From the NCBI GenBank assembly GCA_025617375.2, contig JAMYGW020000003.1, positions 2,976,001-3,040,000 of the forward strand: a stretch of 64,000 bases of DNA. The letters are read 5' to 3'. Position numbers and translations under genes: made by a program. The notes beneath the pieces are model-generated. The model was not told the origin of the DNA. It saw only the letters and a program-made list of their open reading frames with translations, and searched no databases. The DNA is from Acarospora socialis. Lineage: Eukaryota; Ascomycota; Lecanoromycetes; Acarosporales; Acarosporaceae. Below, piece by piece: positions 60,792 through 64,000 of this stretch (its first letter is position 1; every line of letters begins with the position of its first letter).

Positions 60792-61622
60792 TCAAGTCGT
60801 GGGAATAAACCTAACTACGTACGTAGCTTCCCATGGATAGCAAATCCACACATCCGGCACCGTCTTAGCAGCCAGATACCGCTTCTCGGCCATCATGTCT
60901 TCCGGTAGGTGCCCCTTCTTCTGTTTATCCTTGTTCTACACCCCTCTCAGTAGCAACCCTCTCTCTCGGAACATTACTAACTTACATGCAATACGAAGAT
61001 ACTAAACTTCGTCCTCTTCCCCTCCGGCCCCATCATCTTCCTCGCCGTCTCGACATCCTTCTCCAGCTCCTTCACCGCATACTCCAACGTCGTCCTCGTG
61101 TCGTCCACCTCATCGACAATCAGGATGTTCTTCCCCACCAGATTCGACATCTCCAACGAGCTCAAATCAAGCCATTGCGTCCGCGTGACCTTGGTGCCGG
61201 GTTCTTCGACCGGGTTGTCACCACCGAGAGTCTCGTAGAGGGACAGGCCGATGGCTTGGATGGGGATGTTGGCTGATCCGGGTCGTTTCAGGAAGGATCT
61301 GAGGATTGATCAGCGACGGTATCCGAGTAGGGCGAACAGGGTAATGGTACCGCAGGATGCGTGCAGGGACATAACCGCCGCCGCCGATGGCGATCATGAG
61401 GTTCGGTTGGAAGTCATCTAGGATGCGTTGGGCGGAAGCTTGGCATAGCTTGTGGACCTTTATCTTCAATATCAGCTATAGTTTCTTTGTAACTATATGA
61501 TTCAGAAGGTCCAACGAGAATTTAGGGTTCGAAGCACATGCACAATACGCATACTTACGAGTTCATGTATGTGTGGTACGTACCTGGTTGTAGGTAACAT
61601 AAACCTTTTGAGGCCCGCTCAT
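60792..61622 (-). CDS. XPT1: Xanthine/hypoxanthine-guanine phosphoribosyltransferase (yeast Hpt1/Xpt1 type)
   Basis: Purine-salvage enzyme transferring ribose-5-phosphate from PRPP to an oxopurine base; cytosolic. Exons 61622-61584, 61457-61351, 61298-60986 and 60929-60792; introns 61458-61583, 61299-61350 and 60930-60985; 198 residues. It starts MSGPQKVYVTYNQ, then VHKLCQASAQRI and the IAIGGGGYVPARILR loop. The PRPP-binding motif LIVDEVDDTRTTL (about residues 104-116) is intact. Near the end TVPDVWICYPWEAT is diagnostic of the Hpt1/Xpt1 family. Whether it prefers xanthine or hypoxanthine/guanine cannot be told from sequence. The first intron (126 nt) is longer than the others. It shares its upstream region with URA5. 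Confidence 0.9.
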
Positions 61623-61908
61623 CTTCGAATTGGATTATTATCTAACAGCGCTGCTATGCCGAAGATTGGTTTGCTCCGGTTTGGAGATTCAATCTCACTT
61701 TTTGTTCTTCGTGAGATATCTTTAATGTTTCCCTTGTGATGATGCCCCGCGCTAACGCCGGGGCGGAATATCTTTGAACCTTAGGGCTATAGTGGGGGTT
61801 CCCTTGGCAAACCCTATTATCCATCGTTGAGAGATTTTGAACATTGACTTCGCTCCTTGTATGCCTTTTGGTACAAACCAAGAATTCAATCAACTACAAG
61901 TTGCTACG
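61623..61908. promoter_or_regulatory. Bidirectional promoter between XPT1-like and URA5 genes
   Basis: 286 bp between the two ATGs. It contains an inverted pair around CCCGCGCTAACGCCGGGGCGG (about 61744-61764), a GC-rich hairpin-like stretch. No TATA box is obvious. Joint control of two PRPP-using enzymes is an inference from the arrangement. Confidence 0.5.
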
Positions 61909-62892
61909 ATGGCCGCTTCGACCCAGCTTACCACCGACACCATACCTGCCTACAAAACCGGGTTCCTCCAATCCTGTCTCTCAGCCAACGTCCTTACCTT
62001 CGGCACCTACACCCTCAAATCCGGCCGACGTACGTACTCCAATTCCTCCAAAATAATGCCTCGTTACCCACTCCAGTTCTCACATCTTACGCATCATTGC
62101 TGACATTCCTAATCCCCCAGAATCCCCCTACTTCTTCAACGCCGGCTCCTTCCACACCTCCTCCCTCCTCTCCGCCATCTCCACCGCCTACGCCCACACC
62201 ATCATCTCCCTCCTCTCTTCCCACCCTTCCATACCAAAACCAGACATCCTCTTCGGGTAAGAGTCCACTATCCTTTGTTTCCCTTTGACGAAATCGGCGC
62301 AAACGTCTTTCGGGAGTAGAAACCCCTGCTACTCCTGAGACACTGCTCATGACCCACAGCTTTCATTTCAAGAGAGGCACCGCTGACTGTAGAACACTCC
62401 AGCCCAGCCTACAAAGGCATCCCGCTTGCCTGCTCGACACTCCTCGAACTCTACCGTCTCGACCCACAAACCTGGTCCTCCGTCTCCTACAGCTTCAACC
62501 GCAAAGAAGCCAAAGACCACGGCGAAGGCGGCGGCATCGTCGGCGCCTCGCTGAAAGGCAAGAACGTCCTAGTCCTCGACGACGTGATCACAGCCGGCAC
62601 CGCGATGAGGGAGACAATACAACTGGTGGCCAAGGAAGGGGGGAAGGTAGTGGGATTTGTGGTTGCGCTGGATCGGGTCGAGAAGATGCCCGGGCCGCGA
62701 GAGAAAGAGGAAGGGGTGGATGACGGGGAGCCGAGGATGAGCGCTATGGGGCAGATTAGACGCGAGTTTGGCGTGCAGACGGCGAGTATTGTCACGTTGG
62801 ACGATCTGATTGCGTTGTTGAGGGGGAAGGGGGATAAGGGGGATATGGAGAGGTTGGAGGATTATAGGAGGAGATATCTGGCTAGTGATTGA
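61909..62892 (+). CDS. URA5: Orotate phosphoribosyltransferase
   Basis: Fifth step of pyrimidine synthesis: orotate plus PRPP to OMP. Exons 61909-62029, 62121-62256 and 62403-62892; introns of 91 and 146 nt; 248 residues. I start at MAASTQLTTDTIPAYKTGFL. The frame is open further upstream, but that leader is not conserved-looking. Splicing joins TLKSGR to QSPYFFNAG (orotate-binding segment) and DILFG to PAYKGIPLA. The 5-phosphate/PRPP motif VLVLDDVITAGTA is at about residues 141-153. KEAKDHGEGG is the flexible catalytic loop with its lysine and histidine. A segment rich in charged residues (EKMPGPREKEEGVDDGEPRM) before the last helix is longer than in yeast. Divergent from the XPT1-like gene. 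Confidence 0.95.
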
Positions 62893-63640
62893 AGAGCAAG
62901 AGTGGTTTGGTTGATGGAATACTAAATAGAGGGCAATGGTGTTGTGGGTTTTAGTTCATCGATGAGCTCCACGCTGAAGATACCCGATTATATCAGTCCC
63001 CTAAGAGGTAGTCCAATGGCGCAGCAAAGTAATGCAGTAGCACCCAGAATCTGGCAACAGGTGAAAATCTCAGGTAAACAACGCAATTGAAAATCCATGA
63101 AAGCTAGAGCTCGATTGAGCCATAACCAAATGACATTCTTCAGAACAGATTTGGAACAAGACTCCTGTACATTTTCAGTTCGTACGATTTCGGCTTGAGG
63201 CCGCAGTCTGATGAATTCTACTTAATCGGCTTACTGTCGTTCGTTGGCCCCGTTATCAAATCATTAAATATCAACTATAGAATAAGTCTCTTTAGCCAGA
63301 GCACGACCTACTTTAGCTAACTATCCCGCCAGCATATTCTGCGATAATCTCTGTTTACTTTGTCACATCTATCCACTGACAGTCACAGTAGCCAGCAACG
63401 GCGAAGCCAAGATCAAGATGTTGCAGACATGTTTGTACTCGTACAGGTCCAAGTTTTCGAACGAGAAGTGTCTGATAATACTATCTGCTCTCCAAACGAC
63501 GGGCTACTCATGTCAAAGCACTTACGCTCGCTGATCGAAGGTGTCTATCCACTCAGTTCACTACCATACATGTCACGGCTAGATTAGTGGTTTTTCTACA
63601 CCCAGCACCACCGTCTCTATCTCACCCAATCAATGCCATT
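62893..63640. other. Downstream spacer of URA5
   Basis: An open frame of 75 codons at 63360-63587 has no recognisable features and I do not count it as a gene. No tRNA or other RNA seen. Confidence 0.4.
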
Positions 63641-63654
63641 TCTTCTAGGACGCC

Positions 63655-63920
63655 AAGGCCTACTCTCCCTTTCCTCTCTCTGCGCTTCGAAATAGCAAAC
63701 ACTCACACTCACACCCCCTCTTTCTCAACCCCCTCATCCCCCAGCCCTCAATTTCCACCGTCCTCCCTACCTCTCCTCCCAACCCTACCCTACCCTACCC
63801 TCCCCTCCCCTCCCCTCCCCACCCACCCCATCCCGCCTCCAACCCCCCGCCTCCCCCCTCTCCTCCCCCTCCGCATCCATCCCCACCATCCTCAACCCCG
63901 GCCACCCCGCACACCCACAC
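63655..63920. repeat. C-rich polypyrimidine tract with TACCC and TCCCC tandem runs
   Basis: Almost pure C/T on the plus strand. Four TACCC units (63784-63800 region) pass into four TCCCC units, then CCCACC runs. The minus strand therefore has many G3-G4 runs. It may be the promoter or 5' leader of a gene beyond the right edge. Confidence 0.7.
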
Positions 63921-64000
63921 CACCTCTCGCAGTACCTAATCGCGTACAAAAACCCCCACATATGATCTGTCGGCACGGCATTGTAATCGCACCGGACCTC

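Noticed and set aside
62087-62350. Glycine/valine-rich minus-strand frame over URA5
   Set aside because: Shadow of the C/T-rich exon 2 and intron 2 of URA5.

Overview
The window looks like a piece of a filamentous ascomycete (Pezizomycotina) nuclear genome. Evidence: very short spliceosomal introns (about 46-146 nt) with branch points of the CTAAC/CTGAC kind, a Zn2Cys6 transcription factor, a DHA-type MFS transporter, a HET-domain gene, and typical fungal housekeeping genes. A Dothideomycete is my guess; the class cannot be fixed from the sequence alone.

Layout. (1) 1-3,635 is ordinary gene-bearing DNA: the 5' part of an MFS drug:H+ antiporter (minus strand, running off the left edge) diverging from a Zn2Cys6 regulator. 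(2) 3,813-4,289 is the 3' half of a HET-domain gene on the minus strand. (3) 4,307-54,629 is an AT-rich block of about 50 kb in which I found no CpG dinucleotide by eye, the mark of a RIP-like hypermutation process. It is built of transposons nested in each other. A DNA transposon with terminal inverted repeats of about 0.5 kb (4,290-33,168) sits inside the HET gene and splits it in two halves 29 kb apart. Inside it lies a Ty1/Copia element, D1 (4,838-28,223, minus). D1 was hit by a Ty3/Gypsy element, A (6,020-12,157), and by a second Copia element, D2 (14,031-25,600, plus). D2 in turn holds a second Gypsy copy, B (15,490-21,679). Each of these junctions shows a 5-bp target-site duplication. 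A third Gypsy copy, C (46,928-53,146), lies further right. The other AT-rich DNA (33.4-46.9 and 53.1-54.6 kb) holds degraded gene-like units I cannot classify, a histone-H3-like fossil, and a small palindromic MITE-like sequence. (4) 54,630-64,000 is again normal gene-bearing DNA: a short unrecognised ORF, an aldo-keto reductase, a TB2/DP1 (Yop1/REEP-like) ER-membrane protein, a TANGO2/NRDE-family protein, a purine-salvage phosphoribosyltransferase, and orotate phosphoribosyltransferase (URA5). The last two are transcribed divergently from one 286-bp spacer.

Most notable: all three Gypsy copies carry, antisense to gag-pol and with their own TATA box, an ORF of about 146 codons with Zn2Cys6-like cysteine spacing followed by a coiled coil. 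The nested order can be read from the TSDs. The HET gene is mutated on only one side of the insertion, and an H3-like gene has been buried in the repeat block.
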